A stretch of DNA of 64,000 nucleotides from Panagrolaimus kolymaensis (Eukaryota; Nematoda; Chromadorea; Rhabditida; Panagrolaimidae), in assembly GCA_028622995.1 (NCBI GenBank), contig JAJQJQ010000088.1:124001-188000 (forward strand). Direction: 5' to 3'. This document shows, one piece after another, positions 1 to 12,400 of the stretch. Every line of letters starts with the position of its first letter. Positions within the stretch are counted from its first letter, which is position 1. Both the position numbers and the translations under genes were made by a program. The notes under the pieces were generated by a model. That model was given only the letters and a program-made list of their open reading frames with translations. It was not told where the DNA came from and made no database searches.

Positions 1-151
1 ATGAAAATCATTTTTCTTTTGGACACTGCCTCAATTTACAAGTTTATTTATTATAGACGTTGCTTGCTTCATGGCAGCTTCATCAAACCAATAAAATAGT
101 TTCAAATTTCGGAATAAAAAAAAGTGTTAAAACTTTTTTTTCTTTAATTTG
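1..151 (+). repeat. Reference satellite unit (first copy)
   Basis: The next copy starts with the same ATGAAAATC at base 152, giving a 151-bp period. In this copy the AT-rich arm spans about 1-55, the G+C-rich core about 56-90, the AATAAA box begins at 113, the A tract is 116-123 and the T tract is 134-141. It is the 'CATCAAACCAATAAAATAG' variant with eight T's. The phase chosen for unit start is arbitrary. Confidence 0.97.
116..141 (+). other. A-tract/T-tract dyad, intact form
   Basis: A8-GT (116-125) is the exact reverse complement of AC-T8 (132-141), separated by six bases (GTTAAA). This 10-bp inverted repeat recurs in every unit whose A tract ends in AAAGTG. In units reading AAATGTG it is broken by one base. 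Opposed A and T tracts are rigid, nucleosome-disfavouring DNA and could also extrude a small hairpin. No function is shown by the sequence. Confidence 0.8.
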
Positions 152-206
152 ATGAAAATCATTTTTCTTTTGGACACTGCCTCAATTTACAAGTTTAATT
201 ATTATG

Positions 207-235
207 GACGTTGCTTGCTTCATGGCAGCTTCGTC
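207..235 (+). other. Imperfect dyad in the conserved G+C-rich core
   Basis: GACG (207-210) and GCT (213-215) pair with AGC (227-229) and CGTC (232-235) across an 11-base centre. A TT/TT mismatch sits symmetrically in each arm. It is present in units ending CGTC and loses one outer pair in units ending CATC. This core is the least variable part of the unit and is kept even where the rest of the left half is diverged, so it is a candidate protein-binding site. That role is inference. Confidence 0.55.
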
Positions 236-3200
236 AAACCTTTAAAATAGTTTCAAATTTCGGAATAAAAAAAAGTGTTAAAACTTTTTTTTCTTTAATT
301 TGATGAAAATCATTTTTCTTTTGGACACTGCCTCAATTTACAAGTTTAATTATTATGGACGTTGCTTGCTTCATGGCAGCTTCGTCAAACCTTTAAAATG
401 ATTTCAATTTTTGGAATAAAAAAATGTGTTAAAACTTTTTTTTTCTTTAATTTGTTGAAAATCATTTTTCTTTTGAACACTGCCTCAATTTACAAGTTTA
501 TTTATTATAGACGTTGCTTGCTTCATGGCAGCTTCATCAAACCAATAAAATAGTTTCAAATTTCGGAATAAAAAAAAGTGTTAAAACTTTTTTTTCTTTA
601 ATTTGTTGAAAATCTTTTTTCTTTTGGACACTGCCTCAATTTACAAGTTTATTTATTATAGACGTTGCTTGCTTCATGGCAGCTTCGTCAAACCTTTAAA
701 ATAGTTTCAAATTTCGGAATAAAAAAAAGTGTTAAAACTTTTTTTTCTTTAATTTGATGAAAATCATTTTTCTTTTGGACACTGCCTCAATTTACAAGTT
801 TATTTATTATAGACGTTGCTTGCTTCATGGCAGCTTCATCAAACCAATAAAATAGTTTCAAATTTCGGAATAAAAAAAAGTGTTAAAACTTTTTTTTCTT
901 TAATTTGTTGAAAATCTTTTTTCTTTTGGACACTGCCTCAATTTACAAGTTTATTTATTATAGACGTTGCTTGCTTCATGGCAGCTTCGTCAAACCTTTA
1001 AAATAGTTTCAAATTTCGGAATAAAAAAAAGTGTTAAAACTTTTTTTTCTTTAATTTGATGAAAATCATTTTTCTTTTGGACACTGCCTCAATTTACAAG
1101 TTTATTTATTATAGACGTTGCTTGCTTCATGGCAGCTTCATCAAACCAATAAAATAGTTTCAAATTTCGGAATAAAAAAAAGTGTTAAAACTTTTTTTTC
1201 TTTAATTTGATGAAAATCTTTTTTCTTTTGGACACTGCCTCAATTTACAAGTTTATTTATTATAGACGTTGCTTGCTTCATGGCAGCTTCGTCAAACCTT
1301 TAAAATGATTTCAATTTTTGGAATAAAAAAATGTGTTAAAACTTTTTTTTTCTTTAATTTGTTGAAAATCATTTTTCTTTTGGACACTGCCTCAATTTAC
1401 AAGTTTATTTATTATAGACGTTGCTTGCTTCATGGCAGCTTCATCAAACCAATAAAATAGTTTCAAATTTCGGAATAAAAAAAAGTGTTAAAACTTTTTT
1501 TTCTTTAATTTGATGAAAATCATTTTTCTTTTGGACACTGCCTCAATTTACAAGTTTATTTATTATAGACGTTGCTTGCTTCATGGCAGCTTCATCAAAC
1601 CAATAAAATAGTTTCAAATTTCGGAATAAAAAAAAGTGTTAAAACTTTTTTTTCTTTAATTTGATGAAAATCATTTTTCTTTTGGACACTGCCTCAATTT
1701 ACAAGTTTATTTATTATAGACGTTGCTTGCTTCATGGCAGCTTCATCAAACCAATAAAATAGTTTCAAATTTCGGAATAAAAAAAAGTGTTAAAACTTTT
1801 TTTTCTTTAATTTGATGAAAATCATTTTTCTTTTGGACACTGCCTCAATTTACAAGTTTATTTATTATAGACGTTGCTTGCTTCATGGCAGCTTCATCAA
1901 ACCAATAAAATAGTTTCAAATTTCGGAATAAAAAAAAGTGTTAAAACTTTTTTTTCTTTAATTTGATGAAAATCATTTTTCTTTTGGACACTGCCTCAAT
2001 TTACAAGTTTAATTATTATGGACGTTGCTTGCTTCATGGCAGCTTCGTCAAACCTTTAAAATAGTTTCAAATTTCGGAATAAAAAAAAGTGTTAAAACTT
2101 TTTTTTCTTTAATTTGATGAAAATCATTTTTCTTTTGGACACTGCCTCAATTTACAAGTTTAATTATTATGGACGTTGCTTGCTTCATGGCAGCTTCGTC
2201 AAACCTTTAAAATGATTTCAATTTTTGGAATAAAAAAATGTGTTAAAACTTTTTTTTTCTTTAATTTGTTGAAAATCATTTTTCTTTTGAACACTGCCTC
2301 AATTTACAAGTTTATTTATTATAGACGTTGCTTGCTTCATGGCAGCTTCATCAAACCAATAAAATAGTTTCAAATTTCGGAATAAAAAAAAGTGTTAAAA
2401 CTTTTTTTTCTTTAATTTGATGAAAATCATTTTTCTTTTGGACACTGCCTCAATTTACAAGTTTATTTATTATAGACGTTGCTTGCTTCATGGCAGCTTC
2501 ATCAAACCAATAAAATAGTTTCAAATTTCGGAATAAAAAAAAGTGTTAAAACTTTTTTTTCTTTAATTTGATGAAAATCATTTTTCTTTTGGACACTGCC
2601 TCAATTTACAAGTTTAATTATTATGGACGTTGCTTGCTTCATGGCAGCTTCGTCAAACCTTTAAAATAGTTTCAAATTTCGGAATAAAAAAAAGTGTTAA
2701 AACTTTTTTTTCTTTAATTTGTTGAAAATCTTTTTTCTTTTGGACACTGCCTCAATTTACAAGTTTATTTATTATGGACGGTGCTTGCTTCATGGCAGCT
2801 TCATCAAACCAATAAAATAGTTTCAAATTTCGGAATAAAAAAAAGTGTTAAAACTTTTTTTTCTTTAATTTGATGAAATTCATTTTTCTTTTGGACACTG
2901 CCTCAATTTACAAGTTTATTTATTATAGACGTTGCTTGCTTCATGGCAGCTTCGTCAAACCTTTAAAATAGTTTCAAATTTCGGAATAAAAAAAAGTGTT
3001 AAAACTTTTTTTTCTTTAATTTGTTGAAAATCTTTTTTCTTTTGGACACTGCCTCAATTTACAAGTTTAATTATTATGGACGTTGCTTGCTTCATGGCAG
3101 CTTCGTCAAACCTTTAAAATAGTTTCAAATTTCGGAATAAAAAAAAGTGTTAAAACTTTTTTTTCTTTAATTTGATGAAAATCATTTTTCTTTTGGACAC

Positions 3201-3849
3201 TGCCTCAATTTACAAGTTTATTTATTATAGACGTTGCTTGCTTCATGGCAGCTTCATTAAACCAATAAAATAGTTTCAAATTTCGGAATAAAAAAAAGTG
3301 TTAAAACTTTTTTTTCTTTAATTTGTTGAAAATCTTTTTTCTTTTGGACACTGCCTCAATTTACAAGTTTAATTATTATGGACGTTGCTTGCTTCATGGC
3401 AGCTTCGTCAAACCTTTAAAATAGTTTCAAATTTCGGAATAAAAAAAAGTGTTAAAACTTTTTTTTCTTTAATTTGTTGAAAATCTTTTTTCTTTTGGAC
3501 ACTGCCTCAATTTACAAGTTTATTTATTATAGACGTTGCTTGCTTCATGGCAGCTTCGTCAAACCTTTAAAATAGTTTCAAATTTCGGAATAAAAAAAAG
3601 TGTTAAAACTTTTTTTTCTTTAATTTGTTGAAAATCTTTTTTCTTTTGGACACTGCCTCAATTTACAAGTTTATTTATTATAGACGTTGCTTGCTTCATG
3701 GCAGCTTCGTCAAACCTTTAAAATAGTTTCAAATTTCGGAATAAAAAAAAGTGTTAAAACTTTTTTTTCTTTAATTTGTTGAAAATCTTTTTTCTTTTGG
3801 ACACTGCCTCAATTTACAAGTTTAATTATTATGGACGTTGCTTGCTTCA

Positions 3850-6800
3850 TGGCAGCTTCATTAAACCAATAAAATAGTTTCAAATTTCGGAATAAAAAAA
3901 AGTGTTAAAACTTTTTTTTCTTTAATTTGATGAAAATCATTTTTCTTTTGGACACTGCCTCAATTTACAAGTTTATTTATTATAGACGTTGCTTGCTTCA
4001 TGGCAGCTTCATTAAACCAATAAAATAGTTTCAAATTTCGGAATAAAAAAAAGTGTTAAAACTTTTTTTTCTTTAATTTGATGAAAATCATTTTTCTTTT
4101 GGACACTGCCTCAATTTACAAGTTTATTTATTATAGACGTTGCTTGCTTCATGGCAGCTTCATTAAACCAATAAAATAGTTTCAAATTTCGGAATAAAAA
4201 AAAGTGTTAAAACTTTTTTTTCTTTAATTTGATGAAAATCATTTTTCTTTTGGACACTGCCTCAATTTACAAGTTTATTTATTATAGACGTTGCTTGCTT
4301 CATGGCAGCTTCATCAAACCAATAAAATAGTTTCAAATTTCGGAATAAAAAAAAGTGTTAAAACTTTTTTTTCTTTAATTTGTTGAAAATCTTTTTTCTT
4401 TTGGACACTGCCTCAATTTACAAGTTTATTTATTATAGACGTTGCTTGCTTCATGGCAGCTTCATTAAACCAATAAAATAGTTTCAAATTTCGGAATAAA
4501 AAAAAGTGTTAAAACTTTTTTTTCTTTAATTTGATGAAAATCATTTTTCTTTTGGACACTGCCTCAATTTACAAGTTTATTTATTATAGACGTTGCTTGC
4601 TTCATGGCAGCTTCATCAAACCAATAAAATAGTTTCAAATTTCGGAATAAAAAAAAGTGTTAAAACTTTTTTTTCTTTAATTTGTTGAAAATCTTTTTTC
4701 TTTTGGACACTGCCTCAATTTACAAGTTTATTTATTATAGACGTTGCTTGCTTCATGGCAGCTTCGTCAAACCTTTAAAATAGTTTCAAATTTCGGAATA
4801 AAAAAAAGTGTTAAAACTTTTTTTTCTTTAATTTGATGAAAATCATTTTTCTTTTGGACACTGCCTCAATTTACAAGTTTATTTATTATAGACGTTGCTT
4901 GCTTCATGGCAGCTTCATCAAACCAATAAAATAGTTTCAAATTTCGGAATAAAAAAAAGTGTTAAAACTTTTTTTTCTTTAATTTGATGAAAATCATTTT
5001 TCTTTTGGACACTGCCTCAATTTACAAGTTTATTTATTATAGACGTTGCTTGCTTCATGGCAGCTTCATCAAACCAATAAAATAGTTTCAAATTTCGGAA
5101 TAAAAAAAAGTGTTAAAACTTTTTTTTCTTTAATTTGATGAAAATCATTTTTCTTTTGGACACTGCCTCAATTTACAAGTTTATTTATTATAGACGTTGC
5201 TTGCTTCATGGCAGCTTCGTCAAACCTTTAAAATGATTTCAATTTTTGGAATAAAAAAATGTGTTAAAACATTTTTTTTTCTTTAATTTGTTGAAAATCA
5301 TTTTTCTTTTGGACACTGCCTCAATTTACAAGTTTAATTATTATGGACGTTGCTTGCTTCATGGCAGCTTCGTCAAACCTTTAAAATAGTTTCAAATTTC
5401 GGAATAAAAAAAAGTGTTAAAACTTTTTTTTCTTTAATTTGATGAAAATCATTTTTCTTTTGGACACTGCCTCAATTTACAAGTTTATTTATTATAGACG
5501 TTGCTTGCTTCATGGCAGCTTCGTCAAACCTTTAAAATGATTTCAATTTTTGGAATAAAAAAATGTGTTAAAACTTTTTTTTTCTTTAATTTGTTGAAAA
5601 TCATTTTTCTTTTGGACACTGCCTCAATTTACAAGTTTATTTATTATGGACGGTGCTTGCTTCATGGCAGCTTCATCAAACCAATAAAATAGTTTCAAAT
5701 TTCGGAATAAAAAAAAGTGTTAAAACTTTTTTTTCTTTAATTTGATGAAAATCATTTTTCTTTTGGACACTGCCTCAATTTACAAGTTTATTTATTATAG
5801 ACGTTGCTTGCTTCATGGCAGCTTCATTAAACCAATAAAATAGTTTCAAATTTCGGAATAAAAAAAAGTGTTAAAACTTTTTTTTCTTTAATTTGATGAA
5901 AATCATTTTTCTTTTGGACACTGCCTCAATTTACAAGTTTATTTATTATAGACGTTGCTTGCTTCATGGCAGCTTCATTAAACCAATAAAATAGTTTCAA
6001 ATTTCGGAATAAAAAAAAGTGTTAAAACTTTTTTTTCTTTAATTTGATGAAAATCATTTTTCTTTTGGACACTGCCTCAATTTACAAGTTTATTTATTAT
6101 AGACGTTGCTTGCTTCATGGCAGCTTCATTAAACCAATAAAATAGTTTCAAATTTCGGAATAAAAAAAAGTGTTAAAACTTTTTTTTCTTTAATTTGATG
6201 AAAATCATTTTTCTTTTGGACACTGCCTCAATTTACAAGTTTATTTATTATAGACGTTGCTTGCTTCATGGCAGCTTCATCAAACCAATAAAATAGTTTC
6301 AAATTTCGGAATAAAAAAAAGTGTTAAAACTTTTTTTTCTTTAATTTGTTGAAAATCTTTTTTCTTTTGGACACTGCCTCAATTTACAAGTTTATTTATT
6401 ATAGACGTTGCTTGCTTCATGGCAGCTTCATTAAACCAATAAAATAGTTTCAAATTTCGGAATAAAAAAAAGTGTTAAAACTTTTTTTTCTTTAATTTGA
6501 TGAAAATCATTTTTCTTTTGGACACTGCCTCAATTTACAAGTTTATTTATTATAGACGTTGCTTGCTTCATGGCAGCTTCATCAAACCAATAAAATAGTT
6601 TCAAATTTCGGAATAAAAAAAAGTGTTAAAACTTTTTTTTCTTTAATTTGTTGAAAATCTTTTTTCTTTTGGACACTGCCTCAATTTACAAGTTTATTTA
6701 TTATAGACGTTGCTTGCTTCATGGCAGCTTCGTCAAACCTTTAAAATAGTTTCAAATTTCGGAATAAAAAAAAGTGTTAAAACTTTTTTTTCTTTAATTT

Positions 6801-7715
6801 GATGAAAATCATTTTTCTTTTGGACACTGCCTCAATTTACAAGTTTATTTATTATAGACGTTGCTTGCTTCATGGCAGCTTCATCAAACCAATAAAATAG
6901 TTTCAAATTTCGGAATAAAAAAAAGTGTTAAAACTTTTTTTTCTTTAATTTGATGAAAATCATTTTTCTTTTGGACACTGCCTCAATTTACAAGTTTATT
7001 TATTATAGACGTTGCTTGCTTCATGGCAGCTTCATCAAACCAATAAAATAGTTTCAAATTTCGGAATAAAAAAAAGTGTTAAAACTTTTTTTTCTTTAAT
7101 TTGATGAAAATCATTTTTCTTTTGGACACTGCCTCAATTTACAAGTTTATTTATTATAGACGTTGCTTGCTTCATGGCAGCTTCGTCAAACCTTTAAAAT
7201 GATTTCAATTTTTGGAATAAAAAAATGTGTTAAAACATTTTTTTTTCTTTAATTTGTTGAAAATCATTTTTCTTTTGGACACTGCCTCAATTTACAAGTT
7301 TAATTATTATGGACGTTGCTTGCTTCATGGCAGCTTCGTCAAACCTTTAAAATAGTTTCAAATTTCGGAATAAAAAAAAGTGTTAAAACTTTTTTTTCTT
7401 TAATTTGATGAAAATCATTTTTCTTTTGGACACTGCCTCAATTTACAAGTTTATTTATTATAGACGTTGCTTGCTTCATGGCAGCTTCGTCAAACCTTTA
7501 AAATGATTTCAATTTTTGGAATAAAAAAATGTGTTAAAACTTTTTTTTTCTTTAATTTGTTGAAAATCATTTTTCTTTTGGACACTGCCTCAATTTACAA
7601 GTTTATTTATTATGGACGGTGCTTGCTTCATGGCAGCTTCATCAAACCAATAAAATAGTTTCAAATTTCGGAATAAAAAAAAGTGTTAAAACTTTTTTTT
7701 CTTTAATTTGATGAA
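3850..7715 (+). repeat. 13-unit (1,966-bp) tandem higher-order repeat, two copies
   Basis: The order of core-flank variants from about 3859 (CATT, CATT, CATT, CATC, CATT, CATC, CGTC, CATC, CATC, three CGTC, CATC with GGACGG) is repeated exactly from about 5825, 1,966 bp later. Private markers match at the same offset. AAAACA before the T tract occurs at 5270 and 7236, and the 9-T unit is at 5501 and 7467. The duplication fails on both outer sides, so there are just two copies. Confidence 0.85.
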
Positions 7716-7719
7716 AATC

Positions 7720-9429
7720 ATTTTTCTTTTGGACACTGCCTCAATTTACAAGTTTAATTATTATGGACGTTGCTTGCTTCATGGCAGCTTCATCAAACCA
7801 ATAAAATAGTTTCAAATTTCGGAATAAAAAAAAGTGTTAAAACTTTTTTTTCTTTAATTTGATGAAAATCATTTTTCTTTTGGACACTGCCTCAATTTAC
7901 AAGTTTATTTATTATGGACGTTGCTTGCTTCATGGCAGCTTCGTCAAACCTTTAAAATGATTTCAATTTTTGGAATAAAAAAATGTGTTAAAACTTTTTT
8001 TTCTTTAATTTGATGAAAATCATTTATCTTTTGGACACTGCCTCAATTTACAAGTTTAATTATTATGGACGTTGCTTGCTTCATGGCAGCTTCGTCAAAC
8101 CTTTAAAATAGTTTCAAATTTCGGAATAAAAAAAAGTGTTAAAACTTTTTTTTCTTTAATTTGTTGAAAATCTTTTTTCTTTTGGACACTGCCTCAATTT
8201 ACAAGTTTATTTATTATGGACGGTGCTTGCTTCATGGCAGCTTCATCAAACCAATAAAATAGTTTCAAATTTCGGAATAAAAAAAAGTGTTAAAACTTTT
8301 TTTTCTTTAATTTGATGAAAATCATTTTTCTTTTGGACACTGCCTCAATTTACAAGTTTATTTATTATGGACGGTGCTTGCTTCATGGCAGCTTCATTAA
8401 ACCAATAAAATAGTTTCAAATTTCGGAATAAAAAAAAGTGTTAAAACTTTTTTTTCTTTAATTTGATGAAAATCATTTTTCTTTTGGACACTGCCTCAAT
8501 TTACAAGTTTATTTATTATGGACGTTGCTTGCTTCATGGCAGCTTCGTCAAACCTTTAAAATGATTTCAATTTTTGGAATAAAAAAATGTGTTAAAACTT
8601 TTTTTTCTTTAATTTGATGAAAATCATTTATCTTTTGGACACTGCCTCAATTTACAAGTTTATTTATTATGGACGGTGCTTGCTTCATGGCAGCTTCATC
8701 AAACCAATAAAATAGTTTCAAATTTCGGAATAAAAATAAGTGTTAAAACTTTTTTTTCTTTAATTTGATGAAAATCATTTATCTTTTGGACACTGCCTCA
8801 ATTTACAAGTTTATTTATTATGGACGGTGCTTGCTTCATGGCAGCTTCATCAAACCAATAAAATAGTTTCAAATTTCGGAATAAAAATAAGTGTTAAAAC
8901 TTTTTTTTCTTTAATTTGATGAAAATCATTTATCTTTTGGACACTGCCTCAATTTACAAGTTTATTTATTATGGACGTTGCTTGCTTCATGGCAGCTTCG
9001 TCAAACCTTTAAAATGATTTCAATTTTTGGAATAAAAAAATGTGTTAAAACTTTTTTTTCTTTAATTTGATGAAAATCATTTTTCTTTTGGACACTGCCT
9101 CAATTTACAAGTTTATTTATTATGGACGTTGCTTGCTTCATGGCAGCTTCGTCAAACCTTTAAAATGATTTCAATTTTTGGAATAAAAAAATGTGTTAAA
9201 ATTTTTTTTCTTTAATTTGATGAAAATCATTTATCTTTTGGACACTGCCTCAATTTACAAGTTTATTTATTATGGACGGTGCTTGCTTCATGGCAGCTTC
9301 ATCAAACCAATAAAATAGTTTCAAATTTCGGAATAAAAATAAGTGTTAAAACTTTTTTTTCTTTAATTTGATGAAAATCATTTATCTTTTGGACACTGCC
9401 TCAATTTACAAGTTTATTTATTATGGACG
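7720..9429 (+). repeat. Transition zone, first CATTTATCTTTT units
   Basis: From about 8030 the arm changes from CATTTTTCTTTT to CATTTATCTTTT, the form that dominates to about 40 kb. Units with TGATTTCAATTTTTGG and an AAATGTG A-tract end begin to replace the TTTCGG units. Several units carry AAAATAAGTG (an A-tract interruption, for example near 8735 and 8885) together with GGACGG and CATC. One unit near 9200 has AAAATTTTTTTTC, losing the C between the tracts. Confidence 0.75.
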
Positions 9430-12400
9430 TTGCTTGCTTCATGGCAGCTTCGTCAAACCTTTAAAATGATTTCAATTTTTGGAATAAAAAAATGTGTTAA
9501 AACTTTTTTTTTCTTTAATTTGATGAAAATCATTTATCTTTTGGACACTGCCTCAATTTACAAGTTTATTTATTATAGACGTTGCTTGCTTCATGGCAGC
9601 TTCGTCAAAACTTTAAAATAGTTTCAAATTTCGGAATAAAAAAAAGTGTTAAAACTTTTTTTTCTTTAATTTGTTGAAAATCTTTTTTCTTTTGGACACT
9701 GCCTCAATTTACAAGTTTATTTATTATGGACGTTGCTTGCTTCATGGCAGCTTCGTCAAACCTTTAAAATGATTTCAATTTTTGGAATAAAAAAATGTGT
9801 TAAAACTTTTTTTTCTTTAATTTGATGAAAATCATTTATCTTTTGGACACTGCCTCAATTTACAAGTTTATTTATTATGGACGTTGCTTGCTTCATGGCA
9901 GCTTCGTCAAACCTTTAAAATGATTTCAATTTTTGGAATAAAAAAATTTGTTAAAACTTTTTTTTCTTTAATTTGTTGAAAATCTTTTTTCTTTTGGACA
10001 CTGCCTCAATTTACAAGTTTATTTATTATGGACGTTGCTTGCTTCATGGCAGCTTCGTCAAACCTTTAAAATGATTTCAATTTTTGGAATAAAAAAATGT
10101 GTTAAAACTTTTTTTTCTTTAATTTGTTGAAAATCTTTTTTCTTTTGGACACTGCCTCAATTTACAAGTTTATTTATTATGGACGTTGCTTGCTTCATGG
10201 CAGCTTCGTCAAACCTTTAAAATGATTTCAATTTTTGGAATAAAAAAATGTGTTAAAACTTTTTTTTCTTTAATTTGATGAAAATCATTTATCTTTTGGA
10301 CACTGCCTCAATTTACAAGTTTATTTATTATGGACGTTGCTTGCTTCATGGCAGCTTCGTCAAACCTTTAAAATGATTTCAATTTTTGGAATAAAAAAAT
10401 GTGTTAAAACTTTTTTTTTCTTTAATTTGATGAAAATCATTTATCTTTTGGACACTGCCTCAATTTACAAGTTTATTTATTATAGACGTTGCTTGCTTCA
10501 TGGCAGCTTCGTCAAAACTTTAAAATAGTTTCAAATTTCGGAATAAAAAAAAGTGTTAAAACTTTTTTTTCTTTAATTTGTTGAAAATCTTTTTTCTTTT
10601 GGACACTGCCTCAATTTACAAGTTTATTTATTATGGACGTTGCTTGCTTCATGGCAGCTTCGTCAAACCTTTAAAATGATTTCAATTTTTGGAATAAAAA
10701 AATGTGTTAAAACTTTTTTTTCTTTAATTTGATGAAAATCATTTATCTTTTGGACACTGCCTCAATTTACAAGTTTATTTATTATGGACGTTGCTTGCTT
10801 CATGGCAGCTTCGTCAAACCTTTAAAATGATTTCAATTTTTGGAATAAAAAAATGTGTTAAAACTTTTTTTTCTTTAATTTGATGAAAATCATTTATCTT
10901 TTGGACACTGCCTCAATTTACAAGTTTATTTATTATGGACGTTGCTTGCTTCATGGCAGCTTCGTCAAACCTTTAAAATGATTTCAATTTTTGGAATAAA
11001 AAAATGTGTTAAAACTTTTTTTTCTTTAATTTGATGAAAATCATTTTTCTTTTGGACACTGCCTCAATTTACAAGTTTATTTATTATGGACGTTGCTTGC
11101 TTCATGGCAGCTTCGTCAAACCTTTAAAATGATTTCAATTTTTGGAATAAAAAAATGTGTTAAAACTTTTTTTTCTTTAATTTGATGAAAATCATTTATC
11201 TTTTGGACACTGCCTCAATTTACAAGTTTATTTATTATGGACGTTGCTTGCTTCATGGCAGCTTCGTCAAACCTTTAAAATGATTTCAATTTTTGGAATA
11301 AAAAAATGTGTTAAAACTTTTTTTTTCTTTAATTTGATGAAAATCATTTATCTTTTGGACACTGCCTCAATTTACAAGTTTATTTATTATAGACGTTGCT
11401 TGCTTCATGGCAGCTTCGTCAAAACTTTAAAATAGTTTCAAATTTCGGAATAAAAAAAAGTGTTAAAACTTTTTTTTCTTTAATTTGTTGAAAATCTTTT
11501 TTCTTTTGGACACTGCCTCAATTTACAAGTTTATTTATTATGGACGTTGCTTGCTTCATGGCAGCTTCGTCAAACCTTTAAAATGATTTCAATTTTTGGA
11601 ATAAAAAAATGTGTTAAAACTTTTTTTTCTTTAATTTGTTGAAAATCTTTTTTCTTTTGGACACTGCCTCAATTTACAAGTTTATTTATTATGGACGTTG
11701 CTTGCTTCATGGCAGCTTCGTCAAACCTTTAAAATGATTTCAATTTTTGGAATAAAAAAATGTGTTAAAACTTTTTTTTCTTTAATTTGATGAAAATCAT
11801 TTATCTTTTGGACACTGCCTCAATTTACAAGTTTATTTATTATGGACGTTGCTTGCTTCATGGCAGCTTCGTCAAACCTTTAAAATGATTTCAATTTTTG
11901 GAATAAAAAAATGTGTTAAAACTTTTTTTTTCTTTAATTTGATGAAAATCATTTATCTTTTGGACACTGCCTCAATTTACAAGTTTATTTATTATAGACG
12001 TTGCTTGCTTCATGGCAGCTTCGTCAAAACTTTAAAATAGTTTCAAATTTCGGAATAAAAAAAAGTGTTAAAACTTTTTTTTCTTTAATTTGTTGAAAAT
12101 CTTTTTTCTTTTGGACACTGCCTCAATTTACAAGTTTATTTATTATGGACGTTGCTTGCTTCATGGCAGCTTCGTCAAACCTTTAAAATGATTTCAATTT
12201 TTGGAATAAAAAAATGTGTTAAAACTTTTTTTTCTTTAATTTGATGAAAATCATTTATCTTTTGGACACTGCCTCAATTTACAAGTTTATTTATTATGGA
12301 CGTTGCTTGCTTCATGGCAGCTTCGTCAAACCTTTAAAATGATTTCAATTTTTGGAATAAAAAAATGTGTTAAAACTTTTTTTTCTTTAATTTGATGAAA

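Larger units (their letters stand above)
1..7720 (+). repeat. Subfamily zone I: CATC/CATTAAACCAATAAAATAG units
   Basis: Units here mostly have TTTCGGAATAAA followed by an eight-base A tract and AGTGTT, so the A/T dyad is intact. Core-flanking variants CATCAAACC, CATTAAACC and CGTCAAACC alternate, as do GATGAAAATCA and GTTGAAAATCT starts. Nine-T units occur at about 362, 1269, 2176, 5501 and 7467. A block at about 1-600 recurs at about 1815-2414 (1,814 bp apart, 12 units). Both copies share the rare TTTTGAACAC change at 471 and 2285. Confidence 0.85.
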
